A stretch of DNA of 64,000 nucleotides, taken from Candidula unifasciata. Lineage: Eukaryota; Mollusca; Gastropoda; Stylommatophora; Geomitridae. How positions within the stretch are numbered: position 1 is the stretch's first letter; each line of letters begins with the position of its first letter. The stretch lies in the NCBI GenBank assembly GCA_905116865.2, contig CAJHNH020000808.1, forward strand, positions 93,501 to 157,500, in the 5' to 3' direction. A model generated the notes under the pieces. The model ran no database searches and had not been told where the DNA came from. It worked only from the letters and a program-made list of their open reading frames with translations. The position numbers and the translations under genes are program-made. This document shows positions 32,530 to 43,240 of this stretch, piece by piece.

Positions 32530-32751
32530 CGAGCAGCATCAACAGCAGTAGTAGGCAGTAGCAGTAGTGGTAAAATTATTAGTGGTAGAGGCAGTAGCAG
32601 TAACAGTATTAGTGGTAGCAACAGCAACAGCAGCAGTATTGACAGTATAAGTGGTAATAACAGTAGCAGCAGCAGTAGTAGTAACAGTATTAGTGGTAGC
32701 AGCAGCAGTAGTATTAACAGTATTAGTGGTAGTAGCAGTAACAGCAGCAGC
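32530..32751. repeat. Imperfect (AGT/AGC/AAC)n trinucleotide array
   Basis: Mixed AGT-type triplets, the same style as 32977-33565 and 45257-47490. Leu-, Thr- and Val-rich frames are artefacts. Confidence 0.92.
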
Positions 32752-32935
32752 GGCTGACCGAGCGTTACAACGTCGGACAATCATGTGGGAAACCCGAGTT
32801 CGACACCCGGTAAGGTAATGGATTTTCTGGGGTGGGGGGGGGGGGTGGGTTTAGGGGCAAAATTAAACATCATAACCTGTACAGTCCGTGGCGACAGCAC
32901 TAGCCATGCAGCCCTAAATTTCCTGTCTACACTTT
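32752..32935 (+). mobile_element. SINE-B copy inside AGT array
   Basis: Head CGGCTGACCGAGCGTTACAA with GTCGGACAATC, B-box GAGTTCGACACCC, TAAGGTAATGGATTTTCTGG, a G tract, AATTAAACATCATAACCTG and CAGTCCGTGGCGACAGCACT. It lies between two AGT arrays, so it may have inserted into one. Confidence 0.8.
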
Positions 32936-32976
32936 GAGGAAAAGTAGTACATACAGACAGTAATGACAGGTTTAAC

Positions 32977-33066
<90 letters not shown>

Positions 33067-33565
33067 GGTGGTGGTGGTGACATTAGCAGTATTAACGGAA
33101 TAGTAATAGGAGCAACGGCAGCAGTAGTAGTATTAGTAGCGGTAGCAGCAGTAGTAGTAGTAGTAGTAGTAGTAATAGTAGTAGCAGCAGCAGCAGCAGC
33201 AACAGGAGCACTATCAACAGTTGAAGTAGAAATTGTAGTAGCTGCAGTAATAGTGGTATAAGTAGTAGAAGTATTAGCAGCAGCAATGGTAGCAGTAATA
33301 GTAGAAGTAATAGTAGAAGTAATAGTAATAACAGTAGAAGTAGCAGTAGTAGTGGTAGTCGTGGTGGTGGTGGTAGTAGTAGTAGCAGCAGTGGTAGCAG
33401 TAATAGTAAAAGTTATAGTTATAGCAGCAGAAGTAGCAGTAGTAGTGGTAGTATTAGCAGAAGTTATAGTAATAGCAGTAGTAGTAGCAGTAGCAGTGGT
33501 AGTCGTGGTGGTGGTAGTAGTAGCAGCAGTAGTAGTATCAATAGTAGTGGAGGTGGTAGTCTGTT
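32977..33565. repeat. (AGT)n and derived trinucleotide array
   Basis: Pure AGT (32982-33058) passing into a mixed AGT/GGT/AGC region. On the plus strand, a Val-rich frame runs from it into the LINE fragment at 33571. That fusion is an accident of frame. Confidence 0.93.
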
Positions 33566-33570
33566 GTCTT

Positions 33571-34500
33571 GAGCAGCCAACGCAATATGACCTAGTCATT
33601 GGTTACACTCAAACCGACCGTCGAGGCCTAGGGCACGGGAAGGTCAATTGGTGGTCAAAGGCCTCAGCCAAAGAACGCCGAGACATGGTGATACAACAGG
33701 TGAGGGACAACGAAAACGAGGTTCGTTTCCAGAAAGCGGCCCAGCAGTCGCAGCAGGGCCATTGGGTCAGCCTGGAGAGCGCATTGCCAAGTGTACTCAC
33801 ATGGGGTGAGATCTGGCGAATGACCCCGCTGCGACTGAGCTTTATCGTTCGTTCGGCGTACGATGTATTACCGTCCCGTGTTAACATGGTTAAATGGTCT
33901 GCGACCAACGATCCGATTTGCCCGTTGTGTAAAGCGAAGCAGACGCTAGAACACGTCCTGTCTGCGTGCAGGAAAGCCCTAGGCCAAGGCCGATATACCT
34001 GGCGACACAACAAGGTGCTAAAAGAGTTAGCAGCCGTTGTTGACCAGGCTAGAATGAGGGCTAACGCCAGAGCCAGTTCTACTATCGTCCCCATACGTTT
34101 CCTCAAGGCTGGGCAGATTCAAAAGGGTAAGGTCAAAATCCAGAAGACCGGTCTGCGACCTGACATAGTTCTCCACTCTGCGGAGAAACGGCAGCTCATC
34201 CTGATTGAGCTCACTGTCCCGTATGAGTCGCGTATGGACGAAAGTCACACATATAAGCTCGAGAAATATTGTGACTTAGCAGCCGGTCTGAGGAGAAACG
34301 AGGAGAAACAGTACGTGTCTTTGCCGTCGAAGTGGGAGCGCGAGGTCTCGTCTCCACTTCACTGTACAATGTGGTTAAAGAACTAGGATTGCGCGGTAAT
34401 GAACGGAAACGAACACTTAAAAAACTGGGCGAGACAGCCGAAAGGGCCTCGAGTTGGCTTTGGACGCAAGGGAACAACGTAGGGGAAGGGCCTCGGTGAG
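33571..34500 (+). pseudogene. RLE-type (R2/NeSL-like) LINE ORF, C-terminal domain
   Basis: Open from the array to a stop at 34384. Order: thumb-like region (WGEIWRMTPLRLSFIVRSAY, DVLPSRVNMVKW), zinc finger CPLCKAKQTLEHVLSAC (C-x2-C-x7-H-x4-C), then the restriction-like endonuclease core GLRPDIVL ... LILIELTVPYE. The CCHC next to a PD...E-L-T core is the signature of RLE-encoding non-LTR elements rather than APE-type LINEs. A one-base loss near 34327 shifts the frame. The expected tail (KELGLRGNERKRTLKKLGE, WLWTQGN) continues in another frame to ~34497. Upstream RT is missing. Confidence 0.85.
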
Positions 34501-35430
34501 CTGGTCCGGGTGTCTAGCGGAAAAGGGTTTCTCACCCCTTGAAAGTCCATCGTGTCCGAATTGTCTGCCAGTGTTCCTCTGCCACCTGCTAACAAAGTCC
34601 AACATGTGTCTGGTATACCAATCGTAAGCTTGTCGCTCGGTTGTCCAGGTACTCTGATTGTTTTAATTAGGCTGCCGCGACGACTTCTTATCTCACAGTA
34701 CCTTCTGCAAATCACCAAGTCGTCTTGTCCCTATCCGAAAGAAAAACACCATCCGGTAATCTCGTGCAGCAGGGTACCAGCCCTGAGCTTCATGAACTCA
34801 GGTGGGCCCACCTCCGAAAGTGTCTAGGAATTGTGGGCCGAAACACTTGTCGATGAGGATAATTTCTACTGACGACTGGTAGATCCCTGCTGTACTTGCT
34901 CCCTGTGAGTTTATTCCTACAGTGTAGTGAAGAAATAAAGTTTCCTCCATAATTGTGGTGGAAAAGAGGGAGTGGGGTGTCGGCCCCACACTTTAAACCT
35001 AACCTGGAGGAACACGGTGTCTTTTTTTTCCCGGTCTATTCTCGACCCTTTGACCTGTCCAGTCCAGAAAACATTAAATGTAGCTTCGCTATGGTCGAAG
35101 CAGCTCACTGACAATCATATAAGCTTCCTCGCCGTCGAAAGGCAAAGAAACCTTTAGGGAGACGTTTTGGTTGTTCACAAGAAGAAAATCCAAAAAGGCA
35201 GATCCACAGAGGACTTACACAAGGAAGCCCAAGAAGCCAAGTTGAAGGTGGTTGCTAATTTAGAGAACATAGTCACTTAGCAACCAACTTCAATTGTGTT
35301 TTTTGTGCTGCACGACAGCATGCCTAGAATGATCTGCAACTCGCCTGCAACAGTCATGTTTCTTCTAAATTACAAATACGCCTTTGTGGACAATCATGTC
35401 TTCTTCTGCACTTAATCTTCCTTTGGAGCA
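34501..35430 (+). other. Probable RLE-LINE 3' UTR, then unassigned sequence
   Basis: The sequence after the LINE frame has no coding signal. The segment up to ~34970 includes GAGCTTCATGAACTCAGG and a possible AATAAA (34934-34939), and may be the element's 3' UTR. From ~35000 to 35430 nothing is recognised. Confidence 0.35.
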
Positions 35431-35534
35431 ATGGTAGTTCAGGAACTCAAGCCAATTGTTTCGGTTCTTTGCTATCGCGTGCAGCACGCCCTTCCCATCT
35501 TACTAACCGCATTGACTAATATACTTCTCAGTGT

Positions 35535-35589
35535 TTGTGTGTGTGTGCGCGCGCGCCCGTGCGTGTTTATGAGCGTGTGCATATGTGGG

Positions 35590-35688
<99 letters not shown>

Positions 35689-35732
35689 GATAGAGAGCGA
35701 GAGAAAGTGTGTGTGTGTGTATGTGTGCGTGT
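35535..35732. repeat. (GT)n, (GC)n, (GAAA)n, (GT)n compound microsatellite
   Basis: TG run, GCGCGCGC, then GAAA from 35588 to ~35690, GAGA, then TG again. Frames over it are low-complexity. Confidence 0.95.
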
Positions 35733-35853
35733 ATCTGTGTGAGGTCTGGCGTATGGGGTTCGTTCAAGATAGGATGTAAACTGATCGACTGCAGTCGAGC
35801 TGATGAAATACAGTGATAAACACATGCGATGACTCTCTTTCTACCACTCTATT

Positions 35854-36693
35854 GGCTCCAGTCATCTGTAGACTTCTCAGGTGCATTTATTCACTTCGGC
35901 TTGTGACTAGCATTCTGCACGCTTGCGTTACTATCAAATGTGTGTCTCGTTCGGCCTTAACCAAGTTCGTACGACCATGTGTAATGAGCTATTGCAGCCA
36001 ACAATATGATATGAGGTTTAACCCAAGCATACTACATAAACCTGGCTAGTTATTGTAATAGGCTAGCTAGATATATGTGTTGCTACAGCTGTGACAGGTT
36101 TTAGATTCTAAGTTCGTAGTGACTATTGCTACCATAAGGAACATGTGGCAAACTCTTCTGGTATTTAAAGAGTTAAGCGGCTCGGGGAGGAACAGTTTGC
36201 GGTTCAGCGCTAGCGAATGCCATTCTGTGTGGAAATCTACTGTCTGTAATGTCATCGTTCTGTTAGCTCCTTCGGCTCCAGTCATCTGTAGACTTCTCAG
36301 GTGCATTTATTCACTTCGGCTTGTGACTAGCATTCTGCACGCTTGCGTTACTATCAAATGTGTGTCTCGTTCGGCCTTAACCAAGTTCGTACGACCATGT
36401 GTAATGAGCTATTGCAGCCAACAATATGATATGAGGTTTAACCCAAGCATACTACATAAACCTGGCTAGTTATTGTAATAGGCTAGCTAGATATATGTGT
36501 TGCTACAGCTGTGACAGGTTTTAGATTCTAAGTTCGTAGTGACTATTGCTACCATAAGGAACATGTGGCAAACTCTTCTGGTATTTAAAGAGTTAAGCGG
36601 CTCGGGGAGGAACAGTTTGCGGTTCAGCGCTAGCGAATGCCATTCTGTGTGGAAATCTACTGTCTGTAATGTCATCGTTTTGTTAGCTCCTTC
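35854..36693 (+). repeat. 420-bp tandem duplication, nearly identical
   Basis: 35854-36273 and 36274-36693 are direct copies of exactly 420 bp that differ at one site I can see (GTCATCGTTC at ~36260 versus GTCATCGTTT at ~36680). The unit contains an AGCGGCTCGGGGAGGAACAG stretch and short frames on both strands with no known family. The near-identity implies a very recent duplication, or an assembly duplication. Confidence 0.95.
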
Positions 36694-36779
36694 GGCAGCT
36701 GCACTAGCCGTGTGACCTTAAATCATCAGGCTCGAAGACAACCCTGCCATTACAAAAGTAGCAAATACAGGCAATAGGG

Positions 36780-36985
36780 CAAATTTTGGGAGTCGCCTGC
36801 GTATAGGCAGGTCGTGGGGTCAGATACTGACAAAGCCGGACTTTTTTTTTCTTTTCAAAAATAACTTTGACTTCCAGGTCGACCTAGCCTTGAATAGGTA
36901 CCAAGTGCAGTCATGGGAAGCAAGGGCAGCCGGCGTGATGCTGTAAGTTCAATACGCCGAAGGCCTGGAAAAGGATCCTTTACTT
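36780..36985 (+). mobile_element. SINE-A copy, partial head
   Basis: GTCGCCTGCGTATAGGCAGG, B-box-like GGGGTCAGATACTG, AAAGCCGGACTTTTTTTTTC, AGGTCGACCTAGCCTTGAAT, AGTCATGGGAAGCAAGGGCA and GCCTGGAAAAGGATCCTTTA plus CTTC. The middle (CACATCACCC...) is deleted. The apparent Met start of the downstream 577-codon frame lies in this SINE. Confidence 0.8.
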
Positions 36986-37044
36986 CACTTTACTTAATTA
37001 CATATTTTGGGAGGGTCTTGCTCTCTAATGGTGTTCCATGCAGT

Positions 37045-38605
37045 CCTGTACCAGTAAGGGATTATACTGTACCAGTAAGAGATTTTACTGTACCAGTAAG
37101 GAATTTTACTGTACCAGTAAGGGATTTTACTGTACCAGTAAGGGATTTTACTGTACCAGTAAGAGATTTTACTGTACCAGTAAGGGATTTTACTGTACCA
37201 GTAAGAGATTTTACTGTACCAGTAAGGGATTTTACTGTACCAGTAAGGGATTTTACTGAACCAGTAAGGGATTTTACTGAACCAGTAAGGGATTTTACTG
37301 AACCAGTAAGGGATTTTACTGTACCAGTAAGGGATTTTACTGTACCAGTAAGAGATTTTACTGTACCAGTAAGGGATTTTACTGTACCAGTAAGAGATTT
37401 TACTGTACCAGTAAGGAATTTTACTGTACCAGTAAGGGATTTTATTGTACCAGTAAGGGATTTTACTGTACCAGTAAGGGATTTTACTGTACCAGTAAGA
37501 AATTTTACTGAGCCAGTAAGAGATTTTACTGTACCAGTAAGGGATTTTACTGAACAAGTAAGAGATTTTACTGTAACAGTAAAATATTTTACTGAACCAG
37601 TAAGAGATTTTACTGTACCAGTAAGGGATTTTACTGTCCCAGTAAGGGATTTCACTGAACCAGTAAGAGATTTTACTGTAACAGTAAAAGATTTTACTGA
37701 ACCAGTAAGAGATTTTACTGAAGCAGTAAGAGATTTTACTGTAACAGTAAGAGATTTTACTAAACCAGTAAGAGATATTACTGTACCAGTAAGAGATATT
37801 ACTGTACCAGTAAGAGATATTTGTGAACCAGTAAGAGATATTACTGAACCAGTAAAAGATATTACTGTACCAGTAAGAGATATGACTGTACTAGTAAGAG
37901 ATTTTACTGCACCAGTAAGAGATTTTACTGAACCAGTAAGAGATATTTCTGTACCAGTAAGAGATACTACTGTACCAGTAAGAGATATTACTGAACCAGT
38001 AAGAGATATTACTGAAACAATAGGAGATATTACTGAACCAGTAAGAGATATTACTGTACCAGTTAGAGATATTACTGTACCAGTAAGAGATATTACTGTA
38101 CCAGTAAGAGATATTACTGAACCAGTAAGAGATATTACTGTACCAGTAAGAGATTTTACTGCACCAGTAAGAGATTTTACTGAACCAGTAAGAGATATTA
38201 CTGTACCAGTAAGAGATATCACTGCACCAGTAAGAGATATTTCTGTACCAGTAAGAGATATTACTGTACCAGTAAGAGATATTACTAAACCAGTAAGAGA
38301 TATTACTGAACCAGTAAGAGATATTACTGTACCAGTAAGAGATATTACTGTACCAGTTAGAGATATTACTGTACCAGTAAGAGATATTACTGAATCAGTA
38401 AGAGATATTACTGTACCAGTAAGAGATTTTACTGCACCAGTAAGAGATATTACTGTACCAGTAAGAGATTTTACTGAACCAGTAAGAGATATTACTGTAC
38501 CAGTAAGAGATTTTACTGTACCAGTAAGAGATATTACTGTAACAGTAAGAGATATTACTGTACCAGTAAGAGATATCACTGTACCAGTAAGAAATGTTAC
38601 TGATT
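37045..38605. repeat. 21-bp minisatellite, ~74 units
   Basis: Unit GTACCAGTAAGGGATTTTAC plus T (21 bp, 7 codons). The plus frame reads VPVRDFT/VPVRDIT for the entire array without a stop. The minus frame SLTGTVK is also open over >500 codons. The first half has GATTTT units, the second half mostly GATATT. Variants GAA/GCA/GTA at the first codon make local higher-order patterns. Indels are absent throughout, which keeps phase. No domain, signal peptide or splice context supports a protein. Confidence 0.96.
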
Positions 38606-38649
38606 TTACGCCACAATTCTGCTTCCTACATCGGCATCTACAATAAAAC

Positions 38650-39059
38650 AATATTCTTACCGTGTGGTTTTATGGCCTCAGTAGGGGAGGGCTGTAGGGA
38701 GATATAATAGAACTACTGCTCATTTTCAAGAGCGTCGTAAAAGGCAACTAAATATGGATTTGCAGAAATCACGCCTTGAGCTGAAAGAAACATAAATCTC
38801 AGCCTAGCTGATAACCGTAAAACAATGTGCCAGATGTATTTTTAGAGAGGAACGAACGAACGAACAAACTTTTTTTTTGAAAGGGTCACAAATTGGGCAC
38901 GCGGGCCCGTTTTACATTCGGCCCTTCCAAACACCCGCCATTCACACAGCAGATGTTTTCTTTTTTTTTTTTTTTTTTAATAAGCGTGTTATATCCAAAT
39001 GGTTATGTGCATATCGTGAATATCAAGAAAAAAACCCACATAGGCATGGGTGGTAAAAT
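38650..39059. other. Mostly unassigned; possible SINE-D remnant
   Basis: 38660-38800 (TATGGCCTCAGTAGGGGAGG, GCGTCGTAAAAGGCAACTAA, ATGGATTTGCAG) resembles the 5' half of SINE-D. A poly-T run lies at 38958-38978. Nothing else seen. Confidence 0.4.
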
Positions 39060-39235
39060 GCATGCACACACTAGCGCACGCACACACACGCATACACACA
39101 CACACGCACAGCCACTCACTTAAACACGCATATATACATATCCACATACACCCCACAAACATTCACACACACATAAACTCGCACCCATTCACCCACATTC
39201 ATACCTACCTACACACACATACACACACATTCCAT
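39060..39235. repeat. Imperfect (CA)n-rich repeat
   Basis: CACACGCATACACAC-type sequence with ACAT and CACCCATT interruptions. Confidence 0.85.
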
Positions 39236-39662
39236 CATCATAGACACGTTTCCGTCTTTCCAGACGATAGTGTTATATTGCGCTATGAGGAGGCATGAGA
39301 CTCACATCCCATGGCGATGGCGAGTGTGACTAGCAAGACCCGCCCGTGTCAAGAAAAGTCCTCCACAATGTTAGTATTTCTATTTCATAACCATTGTTAA
39401 CATCATTTTTCTTTAATACGTTTCTTTTCAGACGCTCAGCTCTCATCCTTTCTGCAGTCATTTCTTCCTTCAGTATCATTCCCTTCCTAATATGCCCTTT
39501 CCACACAACACAGTCCATGGCATTTTGTTCCCATGTCCGCCTCAATACCTGTATCATTTGTGTCCCGCTTGCACACATCTTTATATCGTAGTAGAGGTCG
39601 GCCTCGACATCTTCTTCCTGTCTTTAATTCACCATAAAGGATGTCCTAAGGGACTCTACATT

Positions 39663-39663
<1 letters not shown>
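39236..39663. other. Unassigned sequence with possible LINE 3' traces
   Basis: The minus strand reads QVLRRTWEQNAMDCVVWKGH and KEEMTAERMRAERLKRNV. This is Arg/Lys-rich and LINE-tail-like but not matched to a family here. Confidence 0.25.
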
Positions 39664-39705
<42 letters not shown>

Positions 39706-39960
39706 TATACATATAGATACAAACATGCACACACAGACAGCCCCACAGAAACAAACGCAGACACGCAGACACACACACACACACACACAAACAAACACAC
39801 ATACTCACACAGACACAAAAACACACACAGATATACGCACAGACATACACACACAGACACACACATGCACAAACACACACAGACGCAGACACACACATAT
39901 CCACACTCGCAGACACACAAACACACAAACACACACACAATCGAAGACACACGCACGCTG
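39664..39960. repeat. (AT)n then imperfect (CA)n repeat
   Basis: AT array 39667-39701 followed by ~240 bp of ACACAGACACA-type sequence. Confidence 0.92.
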
Positions 39961-40244
39961 ATCACAGAATTATAAACAATATTCAGGCTGTGTCGACTGT
40001 ACAGTTGGCTATAATTATACTCTCCAAACTCTCATTAGGGATGGATTACTCACTCAGCCGATGAAGTATGTGCTTAGAACAAAAGCCTCGCGTATGTACC
40101 CATATACATTAATTTTTGATGCAGATTAATGAATTATACATAGTCGTAGTGCGTGTAAACAGTGTTATTGATTGGCTTGAGTGGCATGGCTATTACAGTT
40201 TTCCTTTTGTTGTGGAGAGCAGAATATGGATTAGACATTTCCCC

Positions 40245-40505
40245 GTGTGGGTCTAGGGGTCCTATAGTGGGAAAAACCAGAATAGACCTACTGCCTCCCC
40301 AAAAAGCATGTCGTATGAGTCGACTAATTGGGGACTTCCTTTGAAGTCAGAGGACGTCTGCCCGAGCCGCAAGGAGCAACCAACTGTACACAAATAAGCC
40401 AATGAAACGGATGTACATGCAAAACTCAGGCCCTGGCGTAAAGCTATAGTCTAAATGGACAAATAATAAGCGTTTTCCGTCCGAGCTTACAGCCGGTGAA
40501 CACAG
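40245..40505 (+). mobile_element. SINE-D copy with GAA-rich tail
   Basis: CATTTCCCCGTGTGGGTCTA, GGGTCCTATAGTGGG, CTGCCTCCCCAAAAAGCATG, CGACTAATTGGGGAC, GATGTACATGCAAAACTCAG and GAGCTTACAGCCGGTGAACA, then CAGAAGAAAAAGTGG directly into the GAA array. The best plus-strand copy. Confidence 0.83.
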
Positions 40506-40690
40506 AAGAAAAAGTGGAAGAAGAAGAAGAAGAAGAAGAAGAAGAAGAAGAAGAAGAAGAAGAAGAAGAAGAAGAAGAAGAAGAAGAAGAAGAAGAAGAA
40601 GAAGAAGAAGAAGAAGAAGAAGAAGAAGAAGAAGAAGAAGAAGAAGAAGAAGAAGAAGAAGATGAAAGAAGAAGAAGAAGAAGAAGATTA
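40506..40690. repeat. (GAA)n microsatellite at SINE-D tail
   Basis: Long GAA array starting at the 3' tail of a SINE-D and ending where LINE coding sequence begins. Glu-, Ser- or Leu-only frames are artefacts. Confidence 0.95.
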
Positions 40691-41267
40691 TACATTAACA
40701 TTCGAAAAACAAAAGCTATGGCAATTAACAGAGGAAAAGAGCGACTAACAGTGAACTTGACAGTAAACAAAGAGGTTTTATAATAAGTAACATGTTTCTC
40801 CCACCCTATTTTGAACACATAATAACAGGTGGTAGCGGAAGTGAAACGGAAATTAGAAAGGGAATAGGAATGGTTAAAGCTATGCTCAGTAAGATGTTAA
40901 AATTATTGACAAGTAGAGAGCTGTGAGATGAGATGTTTGAGAATGGCTGTGAATAAAACCAGAAGAGATCGAGTGAGAAACTACGTGATCACGGGAATTG
41001 TAGGAACAACACTTATCGTCAAATTTATTAAGAAAAACAAAGAATTAGATGGTTTGACAATCTAATGAGAATGAAACCAACGATGCCAGCAGCGAGAGTT
41101 TACAACCTGAAAATCGAAACACCACGAGGCAGGGGAAGACTGAGAAGAAATTGGATTGAAGGAGTCACTGACACCTTGAGACTGCATATCAAGCGACCGA
41201 GCACGCCCTGGGTCGGCTGTCGATCGTGTGATGAGCTGCGACGCCTAGCGGCATAAGCAGATATTGA
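40690..41267 (+). pseudogene. LINE ORF2 fragment between two GAA arrays
   Basis: LYINIRKTKAMAINRGKERL matches the post-YADD region of RT. Then, over frame shifts, come EVKRKLE, LSKMLK-like text and DRVRN, the block MRMKPTMPAARVYNLKIETP and RGRGRLRRNWIEGVTDTLRL. It ends at GACAGAAGAAG, flowing into the second GAA array. Several indels. Confidence 0.8.
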
Positions 41268-41450
41268 CAGAAGAAGAAGAAGAAGAAGAAGAAGAAGAAG
41301 AAGAAGAAGAAGAAGAAGAAGAAGAAGAAGAAGAAGAAGAAGAAGAAGAAGAAGAAGAAGAAGAAGAAGAAGAAGAAGAAGAAGAAGAAGAAGAAGAAGA
41401 AGAAGAAGAAGAAGAAGAAGAAGAAGAAGAAGAAGAAGAAGAAAAAGAAA
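41268..41450. repeat. (GAA)n microsatellite at LINE tail
   Basis: Second GAA array in the same orientation, starting at the LINE 3' end and ending where another LINE fragment begins. Confidence 0.95.
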
Positions 41451-41924
41451 AAGCGAACTAAACAACACATTAAAAATTAGAACCGTCAAATGTTATGCAC
41501 ACCCAATTATGCTGAATGATGCAGCAACCTGGACAATGAAAATGTTACTAGAAAATCGAACTGAGTCTCTGGAAATGTGGGTATACAAAAGATTAGGTCC
41601 TATTTCATAGAAACAAATCAATTATAAACAGAGGACATGGAAAGACTACGTTTGAAAAGAGAATTACTGAAAGAAAGGTTTTTAAAAAATTGAAATATTT
41701 TGGCCACATTAAAATACATGAAATTCTTTTAAAAATCATACAGAAGGGAAAGGTGGAGGGCAAGAGAGCAAGAGGTTAAAAAAAAAAAAAAAAAAAAAAA
41801 GAAGTTTTGAGAAAAATATAAAGAGTTGAACAAACAGCAGTCTGCGAGTGTGTACAACCAAGGAAAAAACAGTGTGTTATGGAGATCCATTGGGGCCAAC
41901 ATTCATTGTGGAGAGACCACCTGG
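41450..41924 (+). pseudogene. LINE ORF2 C-terminal fragment, related to 48995
   Basis: TTLKIRTVKCYAHPIMLNDA, TWTMKMLLENRTESLEMWVY and KRLG parallel LKIRIVKCYVFSTLLYGTET and RTESLEMW-type text of the copy at 48995. Downstream, GGAGATCCATTGGGGCCAAC and the ending correspond to the RSIVAN end. A 22-nt poly-A (41779-41800) interrupts the basic linker. Many frameshifts. Confidence 0.72.
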
Positions 41925-42095
41925 CTGATTGATTTTACTACCCAGTGTTGACTCAGCCTTGAGTGGGTACGAGGTAAAGTCTTGGAAGTAAAGACGGCTT
42001 GAGTGATGTTAACTATATCATCCACCGAGTACCGATTGGTCTATGCAATTCAGGTCTAGTCCTATATGCTCCGTACGGCGTGGAGAAGGGTCCTT
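41925..42095 (+). mobile_element. SINE-A 3' half
   Basis: GTTGACTCAGCCTTGAGTGG, AAGTCTTGGAAGTAAAGACG, TATCATCCACCGAGTACCGA, TTGGTCTATGCAATTCAGGT and GGCGTGGAGAAGGGTCCTTT. The tRNA head is missing. Confidence 0.82.
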
Positions 42096-42097
42096 TA

Positions 42098-42176
<79 letters not shown>

Positions 42177-42190
42177 TGTGTGTGTAAGTA
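42096..42190. repeat. (CT)n(TA)n(TG)n microsatellite at SINE-A tail
   Basis: Starts directly at the TTTACT tail of the SINE-A, another case of an array that grows from a retroposon 3' end. Confidence 0.95.
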
Positions 42191-42479
42191 TGTGTGTATG
42201 CGCGCACGTTTAGATAAAGATAGGCCAACAGCAAACACTGCCATTGAGGTGTAAAAAGGTAAAACCTTCGAACATTCTAGGCTACTAAAAATTTGCTACA
42301 GCTGGCACTTCCCTTCCATGTCGCCTTACATTTCCAAAAATATTTTTAAAAAATCTGGTCTGTCTTTTGAGCAAAACAAATTTCCGGGAAACATCATCAT
42401 TGCAAGTTACTTGGATTATTTCTAAGATGGATAATTAAATTTTCAAGTTTTGATGACACCATTTTGAAAGCGACCAATC
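42191..42479. other. No feature recognised
   Basis: AT-rich sequence without repeat match or frame. Confidence 0.5.
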
Positions 42480-42995
42480 AGAAATAACTAGAGAGATACT
42501 ATCGACAGATTATCCTCATTGCGTATCAAACCATGCAGTCCATACGTGCTGGGATCCCCAGTTCTGCGTTGATTTCTCACTTTTCTTTGGCTTTCTGCAT
42601 AGTGCTCTTGTCCGGCCACATCCTGTTAACAAATTTTTGCTGTTAGCCTGTTTATTGCTGCAGATTCACAGTCATCACTCTTACTTCTTTAGAGCATTTA
42701 GAATATCAGCATGGTCCATCGCTCGGCTGCACTAAACAGCAGCTTTACATGCAAGCCGATCGACTTGCTCCTTTTCTTGCACGCCGGCGTATCCTTGCGC
42801 AAATATAAAACTGATATGTGTCAGCACCGACCGCTTCAGAGACTCCAGCCACTGTCTTCGAATCTATTCCTTCTCTATCTTCCTGAACATATTGAGTTAC
42901 AGAGAAAGCATGCGAGGCAAAAAGTATGTGCCTCCTGTCATGTTATTGCTTTGGTCACTGCCATGACTTCAGTAGTGGCAGAAAGTCATTGAAAG
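42480..42995 (-). pseudogene. RNase H-bearing LINE fragment
   Basis: Minus-strand reading, with frame changes: WLESLKRSV, then FAQGYAGVQEKEQVDRLACK, then AMDHADILNAL. This is the last RNase H block (PGHAGVxxNExADRLAxxA) and the downstream AMDRADILNAL-type text of this LINE family. Stops and frameshifts throughout. Confidence 0.65.
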
Positions 42996-43240
42996 GGCCG
43001 CGGTTTGAATAACGGGAAGACGAAAGTAACGGCTGTGACAAAGAAAAGAATGATGCCTACATAATTTATAAAAGTCAAAAGCGATTTTTTACGAGAAGTA
43101 TAGAGATTTAGATAGTTAGGCACATGGATGCCATCCGACGGAAGATGTTTAACAGAGATAAAGAATAGAAAAGGACAGGCTAAAACTGGATTTTATAAAA
43201 TGAAGAACATGTATGCAATGTATTAGTGACACTAAAGTTA
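42995..43240 (+). pseudogene. RTE-like LINE fragment
   Basis: AATAACGGGAAGACGAAAGT, then the counterpart of KCKYLGTWITSDGR (GATAGTTAGGCACATGGATG, CATCCGACGGAAGATG) and of RNRIGQAKTAFYK (AATAGAAAAGGACAGGCTAA). Matches 13333-13570 of the larger copy. Confidence 0.75.

Noticed and set aside
32508..33600. Val/Thr/Leu-rich proteins over 32.5-33.6 kb
   Set aside because: AGT trinucleotide arrays; the Val-rich frame merely runs into the LINE fragment by chance.
36913..38646. 577-codon open frame as a repetitive protein gene
   Set aside because: The apparent start lies in a SINE-A and the body is a 21-bp minisatellite that is open on both strands. No domain or splice context. Kept as a finding to test, not as a gene.
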